From Bacteroidales bacterium (GTDB lineage: Bacteria; Bacteroidota; Bacteroidia; Bacteroidales; VadinHA17), in NCBI GenBank assembly GCA_016709865.1, contig JADJLX010000005.1, positions 248,001 to 312,000 on the forward strand: 64,000 nucleotides of DNA, written 5' to 3'. How positions within the stretch are numbered: position 1 is the stretch's first letter; every line of letters begins with the position of its first letter. Under the pieces are notes generated by a model. The model searched no databases, was not told the DNA's origin, and saw only the letters and a program-made list of their open reading frames with translations. Made by a program: the position numbers and the translations under genes. Below are positions 17,218 through 26,615 of the stretch, in pieces.

Positions 17218-17353
17218 TTCAAGATCTGGGTAAAAGTCCTGAGGCAATTTGGGAATTCATTAAATCTCAGGCTTATATATCGATTTTTTCCCCATACCAC
17301 TGAACTAGGATGCGATAGAGGGGCTGTAATCAAACATAATTTTCTTAATTATA

Positions 17354-17890
17354 TTATTTCTTATTGTAAATATTTGTTGTTCTGGTTTCTCCCAACTCAG
17401 CCTTATGGAATTCATAAATTGTTAATGTTTTCCCGTCGGCGGAAAGTGAATACGTTTCAGTTATTAAAATCTCTTTTTTTACTCCATCCATTGTGTAGTT
17501 AGTTTTAAAAGTTGTAGTAAAACTCTTTTTATCCTGTGACCATTTTAAAGATTTTGTAATGGTAACATCCGGATCACTCTTATCAATTTCTTCCTTGCCA
17601 TCCAGTTTTAGTACAATGTCAGAACCTGTAAATGGATTACTTCCTGTTGCAATATAGATATCACGATACGTTATTTCTGTTGCAGTTTGAGTTATCTCCC
17701 GTGAGATTGTGCCCGGGTACTCTGAACTATTTGTGCCGGGTGTACTTTTAGTCTTATCGTACATCCATTTACCTGAAAAATTCAACTGCGTCTGCGACAT
17801 CAGATTGGAGGAATACAGCAGAAACAATAAAATAAGTGATGCCCTGATAATTGCAGAGTGACGTGTATCAAAAATCTTATTTGTCTTCAT
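17354..17890 (-). CDS. Secreted lipocalin-like hypothetical protein
   Basis: 178 residues. A signal peptide covers about 1-32 (a charged start, then ASLILLFLLYSSNLMSQ). The mature protein begins FSGKWMYDKTKS, the GxW-type opening seen in lipocalin-like beta barrels, followed by alternating strands (LKWSQDKKSFTTTFKTNY, ETYSLSADGKTLTIYEF). No catalytic motif is visible. It stands alone on the minus strand. The family assignment is tentative. Confidence 0.55.
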   Translation of the reverse strand: MKTNKIFDTRHSAIIRASLILLFLLYSSNLMSQTQLNFSGKWMYDKTKSTPGTNSSEYPGTISREITQTATEITYRDIYIATGSNPFTGSDIVLKLDGKEEIDKSDPDVTITKSLKWSQDKKSFTTTFKTNYTMDGVKKEILITETYSLSADGKTLTIYEFHKAELGETRTTNIYNKK

Positions 17891-17976
17891 AGGTTGGAGA
17901 TATTAGTTTATGAAATAGTGATTCCAGAGACTAAAGTAGTCAATTGAAATGATCCTCACAAAATATTCCTGTTTAT

Positions 17977-18003
17977 CCCCTGAGATCCCTCGTTCATCCA
18001 AAC
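17977..18003 (-). repeat. Dispersed intergenic repeat (GAGGGATCTC family), copy 2
   Basis: On the minus strand this reads GGATGAACGAGGGATCTCAG. It shares the core with copies at 2970 and 20288. The 162-bp gap holds nothing else recognisable. Confidence 0.5.
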
Positions 18004-18052
18004 CTCCGTAAGCTGCGATTTGTCGGAATTCAGAATTCAGGTGCTCTATTAT

Positions 18053-20161
18053 TTATTCGGAAACAAACACAACTCTGTATGTTTTAATAACGCCATTATA
18101 ATCAAAACGCACAACAGCCGTTCCTGATTTAGATTCTGCCTGTGTAATAACAATTTTTACAGCAGGATCGCTCGCAGATGCCGATACAAAAGGTATCCCG
18201 CTTATGGTTGACGGAAGTTTATAAGTTGACTCATAAAGATCAAGACCAACAATGCCATTGGCGTTTGTCGATCTCACCGGAGTAGCTGGCAGTTCTAAGT
18301 CAACTCCATTAACACTGATAGCTACTGTAGGAGCAACCGGACGAACAATTTCCTTTTTTTTCATGCTGAATCCCAGTCCTGCTAAATCGAAAAGACCACC
18401 CTGGTCATTACCTTCGGCCACCAGGAAAACTGAATGTTTTTTGTCGAGATTGTCAACAACTGCCGAAACATCAATCGTGAATTTTGTTATTTCCTGAACA
18501 GAGTTTGCAGATACAGTTATTTCACCGATTTTTTTCCCTTTCCATGTTTCATTGTCCCATGGTCCGTCTAACCAGATGTTTACCTTAAATGCGTTTTTTG
18601 CTTTTGGTGTAAGGAACAGATTAAACGCTGTCTTATTCCCGCGCCTGGTACCTTTGAAGGCCTTTAAACCTTTCCTGTCCTTGTCAAGACCTCCAAAACC
18701 AAAATACTTGTAGCCAATGATGTTACCGTTCTCCACATTTGTAATGGGCATGTTATTATCCCATAAATCCCAGGAATCCTGCTGACTGTTAAGGTTGGAA
18801 AGAAAGCAGGCATATCCCGCTGAGTAGTACTGATACGGATCGAGGCCGTAGATGTGAAAGCCTTCCGAAGTTACTTCGGCTCCGGTATATTCTCTTCCCT
18901 GGCTATCCTTTGCTGTCCATATATTGTCTTCCGTATAGGGGTTATAACCTCTGATAGTAACTTTTCCGCCTTCAGCCACCGGTTTTTCATCCCATTCTAT
19001 CGTAACCGGTGCTACCATCGGCTGACGGGCATTTCCAAAACCCCTTGGAGCCCTGTGATAGAAAGCATACCATTGATCATTGATAAGCTCAATGCTTCCA
19101 TGAGTATTATGTCCCGAATAGCTTGTTCGCAGCGTGGTTCCGTCCTGACCCAACACCACCGCCCGTGAATCGACAAGGACGCCACCGCTTTTCCATGGAC
19201 CCAGCGGAGTGTCGCCATATGCATAACGCAATGCTGAGTTGGTGCTGCCCAGTCCATAATCAGGACCTGAATATCCGCTGTAAACCCAAACATATTTATT
19301 ACCAACCTTGCGGATTGATGCTGCTTCAAAAAAGTTGAACATACCAAGGTCCTGACCCGGATAGACACTCGGGTAAGTTGTTCCTTCAGGATCTCTTATT
19401 ACGCCGTATCTGGAGCTGGCAGGAATAAAACGGTCAATAGCCATGGTTCCGGGCCTGAGCGAATACATTGTGTTCTGATCCAGCTGACCCGCAACCGACC
19501 TTTGGAATCCCCAGAACCCGTAAGCCCTGAAACCTGTCTCAAAATCAGGATCTTTCGGATCAGTTATGTATTCAATAAATACTGCCGGATCGAATCCCAT
19601 GGTGCTTCCGGGTATGGTACCCATTCCGTCGGCAGTAATGTTGACAGGGGTAAACGGACCATCGGGACGGCTTCCTTTAGCCACCATCGCTTCTCTGTTC
19701 CTTCCCCGGCTATGAGGGTACAAGTAGTAATCCTTTTTGCCGTCTTTTCTTTTCACCTCAACAAGTTCGGGAGCATACATAACATCCCACTGTCCGTCTA
19801 TCGGATATGTAAAAATGGATCCTTCATCACGCCAGTCGGATAAGTCCTCCACAGGTGCCGACCATGCCCGTATGTCGGGCCCGCAATAACTCTTGAACCT
19901 GACATCGTGCGATCCGATTATATAGATCCGGTATTTTCCGGGTTTGTCGGGATCTTCAAAAACCCGCGGTTCTCCATCGGGCAGATGCTCCCAAAGCGGC
20001 AGATAAGGATTACCGGAAGTACGATAAGAGGTTTTGGTTAAGGAGGTGTCGCTTTTCGAAGGAGTATTGTAACCTTTTGATTCTTTTACAGAAAACAGAA
20101 ACACTACCGCAAATATTAGAATAGCATGCGGCATTTTCGAGACAAATATAGTTTTCTTCAT
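18053..20161 (-). CDS. Secreted GH43-type glycoside hydrolase with C-terminal beta domains
   Basis: 702 residues from ATG 20161 (MKKTIFVSKMPHAILIFAVVFLFSV, a signal peptide); an in-frame ATG 22 codons earlier gives a poorer signal. The catalytic part (about 55-400) has the five-bladed propeller pattern of family 43: a DPDKPGKYRIYIIGSHD blade, WDVMYAPELVEV, FDPAVFIEY and HGSIELINDQWYAFYHRAP, supplying candidate acidic catalytic residues. A carbohydrate-binding-like beta domain and an Ig-like tail (LDLYESTYKLPSTISG) follow. GH43 enzymes act on arabinan or xylan side chains. No SusC/SusD pair is nearby, so it is not in a classical polysaccharide locus. Confidence 0.82.
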   Translation of the reverse strand: MKKTIFVSKMPHAILIFAVVFLFSVKESKGYNTPSKSDTSLTKTSYRTSGNPYLPLWEHLPDGEPRVFEDPDKPGKYRIYIIGSHDVRFKSYCGPDIRAWSAPVEDLSDWRDEGSIFTYPIDGQWDVMYAPELVEVKRKDGKKDYYLYPHSRGRNREAMVAKGSRPDGPFTPVNITADGMGTIPGSTMGFDPAVFIEYITDPKDPDFETGFRAYGFWGFQRSVAGQLDQNTMYSLRPGTMAIDRFIPASSRYGVIRDPEGTTYPSVYPGQDLGMFNFFEAASIRKVGNKYVWVYSGYSGPDYGLGSTNSALRYAYGDTPLGPWKSGGVLVDSRAVVLGQDGTTLRTSYSGHNTHGSIELINDQWYAFYHRAPRGFGNARQPMVAPVTIEWDEKPVAEGGKVTIRGYNPYTEDNIWTAKDSQGREYTGAEVTSEGFHIYGLDPYQYYSAGYACFLSNLNSQQDSWDLWDNNMPITNVENGNIIGYKYFGFGGLDKDRKGLKAFKGTRRGNKTAFNLFLTPKAKNAFKVNIWLDGPWDNETWKGKKIGEITVSANSVQEITKFTIDVSAVVDNLDKKHSVFLVAEGNDQGGLFDLAGLGFSMKKKEIVRPVAPTVAISVNGVDLELPATPVRSTNANGIVGLDLYESTYKLPSTISGIPFVSASASDPAVKIVITQAESKSGTAVVRFDYNGVIKTYRVVFVSE

Positions 20162-20287
20162 TTTTGGTCTTTTTACTACACGAATGAACGAATAAATTTT
20201 AATAAAGCGGAATGCATGGACTATCATTTTAAGATATAATGGCTAAACGTTAACCTCCATTTCTCCCCCCCTCAAACCCAAGTTCGT

Positions 20288-20330
20288 ATGTCATCCTGAA
20301 CGCCAGTGAGGGATCTCATGGGGTGAGCAG
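20288..20330 (+). repeat. Dispersed intergenic repeat (GAGGGATCTC family), copy 3
   Basis: ATCCTGAACGCCAGTGAGGG ATCTCATGG, inside the 339-bp gap between the GH43 start and the next lipoprotein gene. The rest of that gap is AT-rich sequence in which no gene or clear promoter was seen. Confidence 0.5.
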
Positions 20331-20500
20331 GAATCAAATATTTATTTCTTTCAGCAATTAACTAATCTTGAGTTATGAAGATAGATGAGTTGTGCCGAAG
20401 GTTATTCATATCCTGACACTCCGTGGCTTATACATTATCCATTCAGGTTTAATACTGGTATAGTTTTTGTTATTTATAAGTTTACTAACCTGCATTAATT

Positions 20501-21070
20501 ATGAAGCTCCCGAATAGTCTGTTTACAGTTGTTTTGCTGATTTTCGTTTTGATGAGTTGCGAAAATACGGATGATTCAATAAATGAAGAATTACCCGGAC
20601 CAGATCAGCTTATCCTCTTTCAGGTTGAACACAGTAATTATGCCTGGGGGTATTCGCATAACGGAATACTAATTGACTCCACTGGGAATATTGGTTACTT
20701 TAATCATCCGAAAAACTGGCATTACATTGATACTGCAGGATATATATCCGAATCGGATATGATTGAAAACATGAGTCAGATAGATACATTTTATTATAAT
20801 GTAGAAAGGTATATGCTTCTGAGGTTTTTCAGTCTGGTCAGGCGGGCTGCAGAAGGAGAAATAACAAAACCAACAAGTGCGGGAGCCGACATGGGGGAGA
20901 CCGTCTATTCTGCCTTCCTGTTCGATACTGATACCAGAAAATATAAGCAGGTATTAATAAATCAGTTTGGAGACTGGTCAAGGTTCAACAAATCATCGGA
21001 AGCAAGTCAACTCCATAAATGGCTCCAGTCAGCATACTATGCTTCTCAGAAAAAAGCTGCAGGACTATAA
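20501..21070 (+). CDS. Lipoprotein, hypothetical
   Basis: 189 residues with a lipoprotein signal (MKLPNSLFTVVLLIFVLMSC, lipid Cys at 20). No family recognised. The mature part is mixed helix and strand and contains NYAWGYSHNGILIDSTGNIG, a pattern seen in small Bacteroidota surface lipoproteins. It is the first gene of a run of secreted proteins on the plus strand, 29 bp ahead of the DUF4468 gene. Confidence 0.6.
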   Translation: MKLPNSLFTVVLLIFVLMSCENTDDSINEELPGPDQLILFQVEHSNYAWGYSHNGILIDSTGNIGYFNHPKNWHYIDTAGYISESDMIENMSQIDTFYYNVERYMLLRFFSLVRRAAEGEITKPTSAGADMGETVYSAFLFDTDTRKYKQVLINQFGDWSRFNKSSEASQLHKWLQSAYYASQKKAAGL

Positions 21071-21099
21071 AACAGTTCTCATTTCTAATACTCTGAAAT

Positions 21100-21756
21100 A
21101 TGAAATACTTCTTCTTCCTTCTTCTTTTGCTGGCTTCGTTTAATCTATCCGGACAAACAGATTCTCTTGAAAAAGCAGTACTGCACAATAAGTTATTATC
21201 AAAAGAAATAACAGATGCCGGTTACTCAAAGACAATGGAACAATGGGTTGAGCTGATAAACAGGGTGAAATATCCCGACCTGCCTCTTGATCAGAATGGG
21301 GTTGTTCATTATGTTTTTATTAATGAGTTCAAAGGCTTTGACAGGGAAAAGCTGATGAACAGGACCCGTGAATGGCTGGCGATAAATTATGGTTTTTTGC
21401 CAGGTGATATGTACTTTAACGAGAAGGAAGGGAAGATTATTCTGAGAAACAGTCTGAGTCTCATATACAGTTATAGCTGTATTTTTACTTCAGTAATTTC
21501 AATAAAGGATGAGAAAATCAAGTTCGAAATGATCAGCCTGGTCTACGAGGCATTTTATAAGGGAGATATGTCGGCGGACAGACCTGATAAAACTGTCAGT
21601 TTTAGTATATCGGATGTATACCCTGTAATATTAAAAAAACCTTCAGAATGGCCATTAAATTTAACGCTGTTTAAGGCTACAAACAAACTGTTTGATACAG
21701 AAATAAAAAACCTTAATGACTATATTACGAGTTATGACAATTCCAATGTATTCTAA
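21100..21756 (+). CDS. Secreted DUF4468-type protein
   Basis: 218 residues: signal peptide (MKYFFFLLLLLASFNLSGQ), a short linker, then a DUF4468-like domain with TBP-like fold (GFDREKLMNRTREWLAINYG...EKEGKIILRNSLSLIYSYSCIFTSVISIKDEKIKFEM). This family is nearly confined to Bacteroidota and has no known activity. The C-terminal region is helical. It probably shares transcription with the preceding lipoprotein gene. Confidence 0.7.
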   Translation: MKYFFFLLLLLASFNLSGQTDSLEKAVLHNKLLSKEITDAGYSKTMEQWVELINRVKYPDLPLDQNGVVHYVFINEFKGFDREKLMNRTREWLAINYGFLPGDMYFNEKEGKIILRNSLSLIYSYSCIFTSVISIKDEKIKFEMISLVYEAFYKGDMSADRPDKTVSFSISDVYPVILKKPSEWPLNLTLFKATNKLFDTEIKNLNDYITSYDNSNVF

Positions 21757-21906
21757 AACAGGTATTTATTGTCTGGATTTGTACCATCATTTATTGATTA
21801 CATAAGTATCGGTCTGACTGCAAATTTGTAGCAGAGGTTAAATGTCTTATTTAATAATTTGACTAATTTTAACTACTGTTTTATTTCTTTCAGGAAAAGG
21901 GTTTTT

Positions 21907-22830
21907 ATGGACGATATTATCAGAACAGAAAATCTGTCAAAGCAATACGGCGATCTGCAGGCTGTTTCAGATTTATCTGTCAATGTCAGAAAAGGCGAGA
22001 TCTACGGTTTTTTAGGACTTAACGGCGCCGGAAAGACAACTACTATCAGGATGTTGCTTGGAATGATTCGTCCCACATCAGGTTCAGCTTATATCTATGG
22101 CAAAAGGGTATATGCAGACAATCACGAATTATGGAAGAATATCGGTTCGCTCGTTGAGATACCATATTCATATCCGAACCTTACTGTTCAGGAAAATCTT
22201 GATATTATTCGTCGTTTGCGCTTCATTCCCGACAGAAATTCTATTGATAGAGTAATTGATAAGCTTAAGTTAGGAGCATATAGAAACCGAAAAGCAAAGA
22301 ATTTGTCCCTGGGTAATGCCCAGCGTCTTGGACTGGCGAAGGCACTTATACATAATCCCGACATACTGATTCTTGATGAGCCTGCAAACGGGCTGGATCC
22401 TGCCGGCATTTATGAGATCAGGGAAATGTTAAGTGATTTCTCATTAAATCATGGTGTTACAATCTTTTTGTCGAGTCATATCCTTGGAGAGATTTCCAGA
22501 TTTTCAACCCGCATAGGAATAATTCATAGTGGTAAGCTTATACAGGAACTTGATTCCGGTCAGCTGGAAGCCCTTTGCAGAAAAAGAGTTCTGGTTGGTG
22601 CAAGAGACATTCAGTCAGCCGGTTCACTGCTCAGAAATAAAGGTTATGATGTATCAGTTGTGAAGGACGATATTATTGAAATACCGGATGAAGGCGCTGT
22701 CAGTTCGCCTGAAGACATTGCAGTGCTTATGGTTAACGGAGGTTGTCCGCCCACTTTACTTCAGGTGGAAGAAGAGGATCTTGAATCCTATTTTTTAAGA
22801 ACAATTGGAATTAATGCTGATGAGAAATGA
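21907..22830 (+). CDS. ABC transporter ATP-binding protein (CcmA/BcrA-like)
   Basis: 307 residues from ATG 21907 (MDDIIRTENLSKQYGDLQAV); an earlier in-frame TTG is unlikely. Walker A GLNGAGKTT (about 39-47), signature LSLGNAQRLGLAKAL (about 133-147), Walker B DILILDEPANGLDP (about 153-166) and the H-loop SSHILGE are all present. A C-terminal accessory domain follows. It is the ATPase of a two-gene exporter, overlapping the permease gene by 4 bp. The sequence is close in style to bacitracin-type or membrane-maintenance exporters of Bacteroidota, but the substrate is unknown. Confidence 0.93.
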   Translation: MDDIIRTENLSKQYGDLQAVSDLSVNVRKGEIYGFLGLNGAGKTTTIRMLLGMIRPTSGSAYIYGKRVYADNHELWKNIGSLVEIPYSYPNLTVQENLDIIRRLRFIPDRNSIDRVIDKLKLGAYRNRKAKNLSLGNAQRLGLAKALIHNPDILILDEPANGLDPAGIYEIREMLSDFSLNHGVTIFLSSHILGEISRFSTRIGIIHSGKLIQELDSGQLEALCRKRVLVGARDIQSAGSLLRNKGYDVSVVKDDIIEIPDEGAVSSPEDIAVLMVNGGCPPTLLQVEEEDLESYFLRTIGINADEK

Positions 22831-23609
22831 AAGATATTAAGGCTGCTTTTATATCTGAATGCATAAAACTGCGCCGGTCCGGAATTTTCTGGATTACAGT
22901 AATCATTTTCATTATTATTCCGCTGATGATGGGCCTTATGATGTTTGTGGCTAAAAATCCGGAGCTGGCTGCTAAACTGGGGATGGTAGGAACAAAATCG
23001 ACATTGTTCGGCAGAAATGACTGGTCAGGCTTTTTTGGACTACTAATTCAGGCAATAGCAACAATAGGATACATTGGCTTCGGATTTGTTACCAGCTGGA
23101 TATTTGGCCGTGAGTATTCTGACCGCACTTTAAAAGACATTCTCGCATTGCCAGTGTCACGTTCATCAATTGTCGTTTCCAAGTTTATTGTGATATTTTT
23201 CTGGTGTGCCCTGCTGACAATATTGTTATACTCCTTTGGTCTGTTAATCGGGTGGTTTATTGATATTTCCGGCTGGTCGGAGGAGCTATTTTCCCAATTC
23301 ACAAAAAAAACATTTTCAACCTCATTCCTTACTTTGCTTCTTTGCACACCTGTTGCCTTTTTTGCCAGTTATGGAAGGGGCATAATTGCACCAATAGGTT
23401 TTCTGATTATTACTTTGATAATAGCTCAGTTTGTCGCGATAGTTGGACTTGGTCCATATTTTCCATGGGCAATCCCGGGTGTTGCCACTGCACCTCCCGG
23501 AACAGAAGGAATGCAACTGGTTCCGGTCAGTTACATTATCCTTGTTTTGACATGTATTCTGGGTTTTGCTGGCACAGTTGCCTGGTGGCGTTATGCGGAT
23601 CATCATTAA
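22827..23609 (+). CDS. ABC-2 type transporter permease
   Basis: 260 residues with six hydrophobic segments (about 18-40, 68-90, 110-135, 140-165, 185-210, 230-252). The ABC-2 family stamp is clear: WIFGREYSDRTLKDILALPVSRSSIVVSKF in the cytosolic loop. It overlaps the ATPase gene (ATGA), so the two make one complex. Downstream genes are small secreted proteins with no evident transport role. Confidence 0.9.
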   Translation: MKDIKAAFISECIKLRRSGIFWITVIIFIIIPLMMGLMMFVAKNPELAAKLGMVGTKSTLFGRNDWSGFFGLLIQAIATIGYIGFGFVTSWIFGREYSDRTLKDILALPVSRSSIVVSKFIVIFFWCALLTILLYSFGLLIGWFIDISGWSEELFSQFTKKTFSTSFLTLLLCTPVAFFASYGRGIIAPIGFLIITLIIAQFVAIVGLGPYFPWAIPGVATAPPGTEGMQLVPVSYIILVLTCILGFAGTVAWWRYADHH

Positions 23610-23630
23610 AACGTTGAAAATTAATATGAT

Positions 23631-24047
23631 ATGAAAATTTTAACTGGAATGCTGTTTGTTCTGATGGTATTGTTCTCTCCTTCTTGCAATAAGGAAGAAA
23701 ATCCGCCATTCGGACTCAATTGCGAAAATCTTAAAAACGGAATCATAAACTCCGATTCTGATCTGATTGGCCAGGAGATTACCAAGGTTCTCCAGGGACT
23801 CGATCCTAAGCCGACTGCAGAGGATATTGTCGGACATGAGGCTAACTTTGATATACTTTTTCAGAGACTGAGTCCGTGCGACTTTAAAACTGCACAAATA
23901 GTCTGCTATTTCTGCGGCTTTGCCAGTCCGCCTCAGTCTGAAGTAGTCATAACCGCTTACAAAGGAAGCGAACCATTCACTCTGGTGATCGATATCATTA
24001 CACCCCGCGATGGAGGACTATCATATAAAGGAATTCATGCGGATTGA
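23631..24047 (+). CDS. Small lipoprotein, hypothetical
   Basis: 138 residues with a lipoprotein signal (MKILTGMLFVLMVLFSPSC, lipid Cys at 19). Mature part begins NKEENPPFGLNCENLKNGI and carries QIVCYFCGFASPPQSEV, a Cys pair. Family not recognised. It lies 21 bp after the permease gene and could be in the same transcript. Confidence 0.6.
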   Translation: MKILTGMLFVLMVLFSPSCNKEENPPFGLNCENLKNGIINSDSDLIGQEITKVLQGLDPKPTAEDIVGHEANFDILFQRLSPCDFKTAQIVCYFCGFASPPQSEVVITAYKGSEPFTLVIDIITPRDGGLSYKGIHAD

Positions 24048-24065
24048 AATTAATATCTGAAAAAA

Positions 24066-24554
24066 ATGAGATATATATTGTTTCTATTGTCACTATTTGT
24101 ATTCAACTTTTCAAACGGTCAGGAAACTAAGCTTTCATTCACCGACTCCAGATTTGCAAATGAGTGGTGGTATCCGTTAATTGAGAAACATAACATCGAT
24201 GCTGCACAATTTACATTCTGGAGCAATCTCAAACCTGCCGCAGATGATCCAAAAGGTTATACCGCTCTGGAACTTGGTACAGGTGCCAGCATAAAAGACA
24301 CAGTTATAACAATTAATGATCCTGTTTTTATTATAAAGGACAATGATGACGGATATAGTTTTATAACTGCAAAAACTGCAACGCATAATCTGAAGATAAG
24401 CCGGATCGACTGGAAGAATGGCAGAATGAAATATTATAAAATCAAATCGGATGAGGCTGAGCCTGTTCAGAATATGACATTTGATGATCTGAGTTATGAG
24501 ACCCGGACAAAAAGGATGATGGCTAAAAAAGTAAAAGGCGTAGAACCAATATAA
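24066..24554 (+). CDS. Secreted hypothetical protein
   Basis: 162 residues with a signal peptide (MRYILFLLSLFVFNFSNGQ). The mature part (FADEWWYPL-like opening, then a beta-rich stretch VITINDPVFIIKDNDDGYSF) was not recognised. It lies 18 bp after the preceding lipoprotein gene and 15 bp before the barrel gene, so a short operon of surface proteins is likely. Confidence 0.6.
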   Translation: MRYILFLLSLFVFNFSNGQETKLSFTDSRFANEWWYPLIEKHNIDAAQFTFWSNLKPAADDPKGYTALELGTGASIKDTVITINDPVFIIKDNDDGYSFITAKTATHNLKISRIDWKNGRMKYYKIKSDEAEPVQNMTFDDLSYETRTKRMMAKKVKGVEPI

Positions 24555-24569
24555 TTTATATAAAATCTT

Positions 24570-25208
24570 ATGAGATCAATTCGCATTTCGTTAATAGTAA
24601 CATTCATAGTGTTCTGTGCCGGTTTAAACGGACAAATTTTTGTGGGAGGTGATTTTGGGTTTAATTCCCATACTAATAAAACAAAAGAAATGGGCACTGT
24701 TACACGTGAGTATTCAGACTACAGTTTAAGTCTGGCACCTGAAGCAGGAAAATTTCTGTCAGAAAAAGTTGCAATCGGAATTGCTCTGGGATTTTCTGTG
24801 GGCGGAAGCCACTCGGTAAATGCCAATGAAACGACAACAAAATCATCCTCTTTCGGAATAAATCCATTTGTGCGTTATTATGCATGGAAATCAAATAAGT
24901 TCTCAATTTATGGAGAAGGCAGGACAGGAGTTGAGTTCTCCCGGTCGAGCAGGACGACAGGACCGATAACTGACGATGACCCTGACGTAACCAGATTGTC
25001 TGTCAGCATTTATCCGGGTCTCTCATATGCTTTAACTGAAAAACTGGAACTTGAGACATCGTTACGTTTCTTAAGCGCAGGCTACAGCTACCAGATATCA
25101 AAAGAGGGCACTACCAAAAACAATTCATCAGGTTTCAATGCCGGGGCCGGACTGAGTAACATATTGTCAGTCAACGGTCTTGTAATCGGCGCAATCTATA
25201 AGTTTTGA
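24570..25208 (+). CDS. Outer-membrane beta-barrel protein
   Basis: 212 residues: signal peptide (MRSIRISLIVTFIVFCAGLNGQ), then eight or so amphipathic strands alternating with polar turns (KVAIGIALGFSVGG, FGINPFVRYYAWKSNKFSIYGEGR, VSIYPGLSYALTEKLELETSLRF), ending in the barrel-type ...GLVIGAIYKF with terminal Phe. It belongs to the small OmpA/porin-like barrels common in Bacteroidota. Function unknown. A short octamer array starts immediately at its stop codon. Confidence 0.8.
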   Translation: MRSIRISLIVTFIVFCAGLNGQIFVGGDFGFNSHTNKTKEMGTVTREYSDYSLSLAPEAGKFLSEKVAIGIALGFSVGGSHSVNANETTTKSSSFGINPFVRYYAWKSNKFSIYGEGRTGVEFSRSSRTTGPITDDDPDVTRLSVSIYPGLSYALTEKLELETSLRFLSAGYSYQISKEGTTKNNSSGFNAGAGLSNILSVNGLVIGAIYKF

Positions 25209-25236
25209 GACCACAAGACCGCAAGACCGCAAGACA
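25208..25236. repeat. Octamer tandem array (ACCGCAAG type)
   Basis: About three and a half copies of the 8-bp unit start directly at the stop codon of the barrel gene. Confidence 0.75.
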
Positions 25237-25298
25237 ATTCTCTGGTACACTTTTTGCTGTTAACCATTTAACACTAACCAGTCTCATTTTAACACCTG

Positions 25299-25931
25299 AT
25301 GAAGGGTAATCCGTCTGTTAAATCATTCATTGCAATCATAGTTCTTTCTATGGTTCTGTTCATTACTTTTATCGGCTGTGATATAGTGACAATTGAGAGG
25401 GAGGTTATCCCTTTACCGAAACATGAAAGAGATGTTAAGCCGGATTATCCGGTTGAGCTTGGTACGATAAGGGGATACTTTGGTGATTATTACCTGACAT
25501 TCAGAGATCATATTGAAAAAGTGGCTCCTGTTGACAGTTTTTCCAACTGCTATTTTTACGGTAACTGCGAGAATGGTTCAAAACAGATTAACCTGTTAAG
25601 ATGCGATTCCACATCGGTACTTGCAATATATATTCTGGGTTACTATCTCGATTCATTACCTTCTTCGCTTCCTGTACAACCTGAGTTTGGAAAATTTACC
25701 GAGATACAGTATTATGCTTTCAATCGCTGGAACAGTACTGATCCCGGACACTATAGTCTGATCAATTTTTATGGTGAAAGTGTTTTTATTACCGATAAAA
25801 AAGACGATATCATTACCGGTACCTTTCAGGGAACACTCCGATCCACTGATGGCGGTGTTATACCGGTCACCGACGGAGAATTCAAGCTGAAGATCTTCAG
25901 GAAATTTATGCCCTGTGCACCGGAGAACTAA
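25299..25931 (+). CDS. Lipoprotein, hypothetical
   Basis: 210 residues. A hydrophobic N-terminal segment ends LFITFIGC, giving a lipid Cys near 27. The mature part has VELGTIRGYFGDYYLTFRDHI and ITGTFQGTLRSTDGGVIPVTDGEFKLKI, a beta-strand pattern often seen in DUF6252-like surface lipoproteins, although the family is not certain. It stands between the barrel gene and another secreted gene with 90-110 bp gaps. Confidence 0.6.
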   Translation: MKGNPSVKSFIAIIVLSMVLFITFIGCDIVTIEREVIPLPKHERDVKPDYPVELGTIRGYFGDYYLTFRDHIEKVAPVDSFSNCYFYGNCENGSKQINLLRCDSTSVLAIYILGYYLDSLPSSLPVQPEFGKFTEIQYYAFNRWNSTDPGHYSLINFYGESVFITDKKDDIITGTFQGTLRSTDGGVIPVTDGEFKLKIFRKFMPCAPEN

Positions 25932-26041
25932 TCCGGACCTTTGAAATATTCAATTAAATGGTTTACTTTTTAGATTACTTGTTCTAAAATTATTATCTTA
26001 GAATAATAATCAGAACTAACGTTAAACTAAACCTCTGAAAA

Positions 26042-26593
26042 ATGAAAACAATTCTGCTCTATCTGGCTCTTTTTTTTGTCCCAGTATGCTTAACTGCACA
26101 AACCGTTAGTGCCCAGGATGAAAAAGTAATTAAAGATTTTCTTCTAAAAACTCTTAATCAGGAAGTAGAGGTAGTAGCTCCGGAAGCTCTAAGCAAAGTC
26201 TTTGCCGGGAAGTTTTATAAGGTAAATCCGGGTTTTGATTTTCCCGACGGATCAGGATATTGCACGGATTATTCATTCAATGTAAATGCAGGGACAGTAG
26301 TTGTTAATGAAAAGTTTTCGACAGATATGGATCTGCCTGAACTGTTGTCACTTGTAAAAAAAGGGTTTCTTCTGAAAGATGAAGCTGCGGCAAAACTCTT
26401 TGAAGCAGCCTTAAATACACTTTACCCGGTTGATGAAGATGAGATGGCTGCTGTGAAACATATTAAGAAAGGTACTCAGTGGATCTTCCTGCGCAGCAAA
26501 TTTTTCGATGATCAGACTGCTGTAATTGCTACTGTAAGTGCCAATGGGACAATTACAAAGCTTCAGGTGATATTGGGATATCCGGGTGTCTGA
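26042..26593 (+). CDS. Secreted hypothetical protein
   Basis: 183 residues with a signal peptide (MKTILLYLALFFVPVCLTAQ). No family recognised. The mature protein is acidic and mixed helix/strand (DEKVIKDFLLKTLNQEVEVVAPEAL; GTQWIFLRSKFFDDQTAVIATVSANG). Its stop lies 22 bp before the ATG of the barrel gene that follows, so the pair is probably co-transcribed. Confidence 0.6.
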   Translation: MKTILLYLALFFVPVCLTAQTVSAQDEKVIKDFLLKTLNQEVEVVAPEALSKVFAGKFYKVNPGFDFPDGSGYCTDYSFNVNAGTVVVNEKFSTDMDLPELLSLVKKGFLLKDEAAAKLFEAALNTLYPVDEDEMAAVKHIKKGTQWIFLRSKFFDDQTAVIATVSANGTITKLQVILGYPGV

Positions 26594-26615
26594 TCTCAGA
26601 TTACCCTCACAACAA

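Noticed and set aside
18053..20161. Polysaccharide utilisation locus around the GH43 gene
   Set aside because: No SusC/SusD-like genes or sugar-sensing regulator are adjacent.
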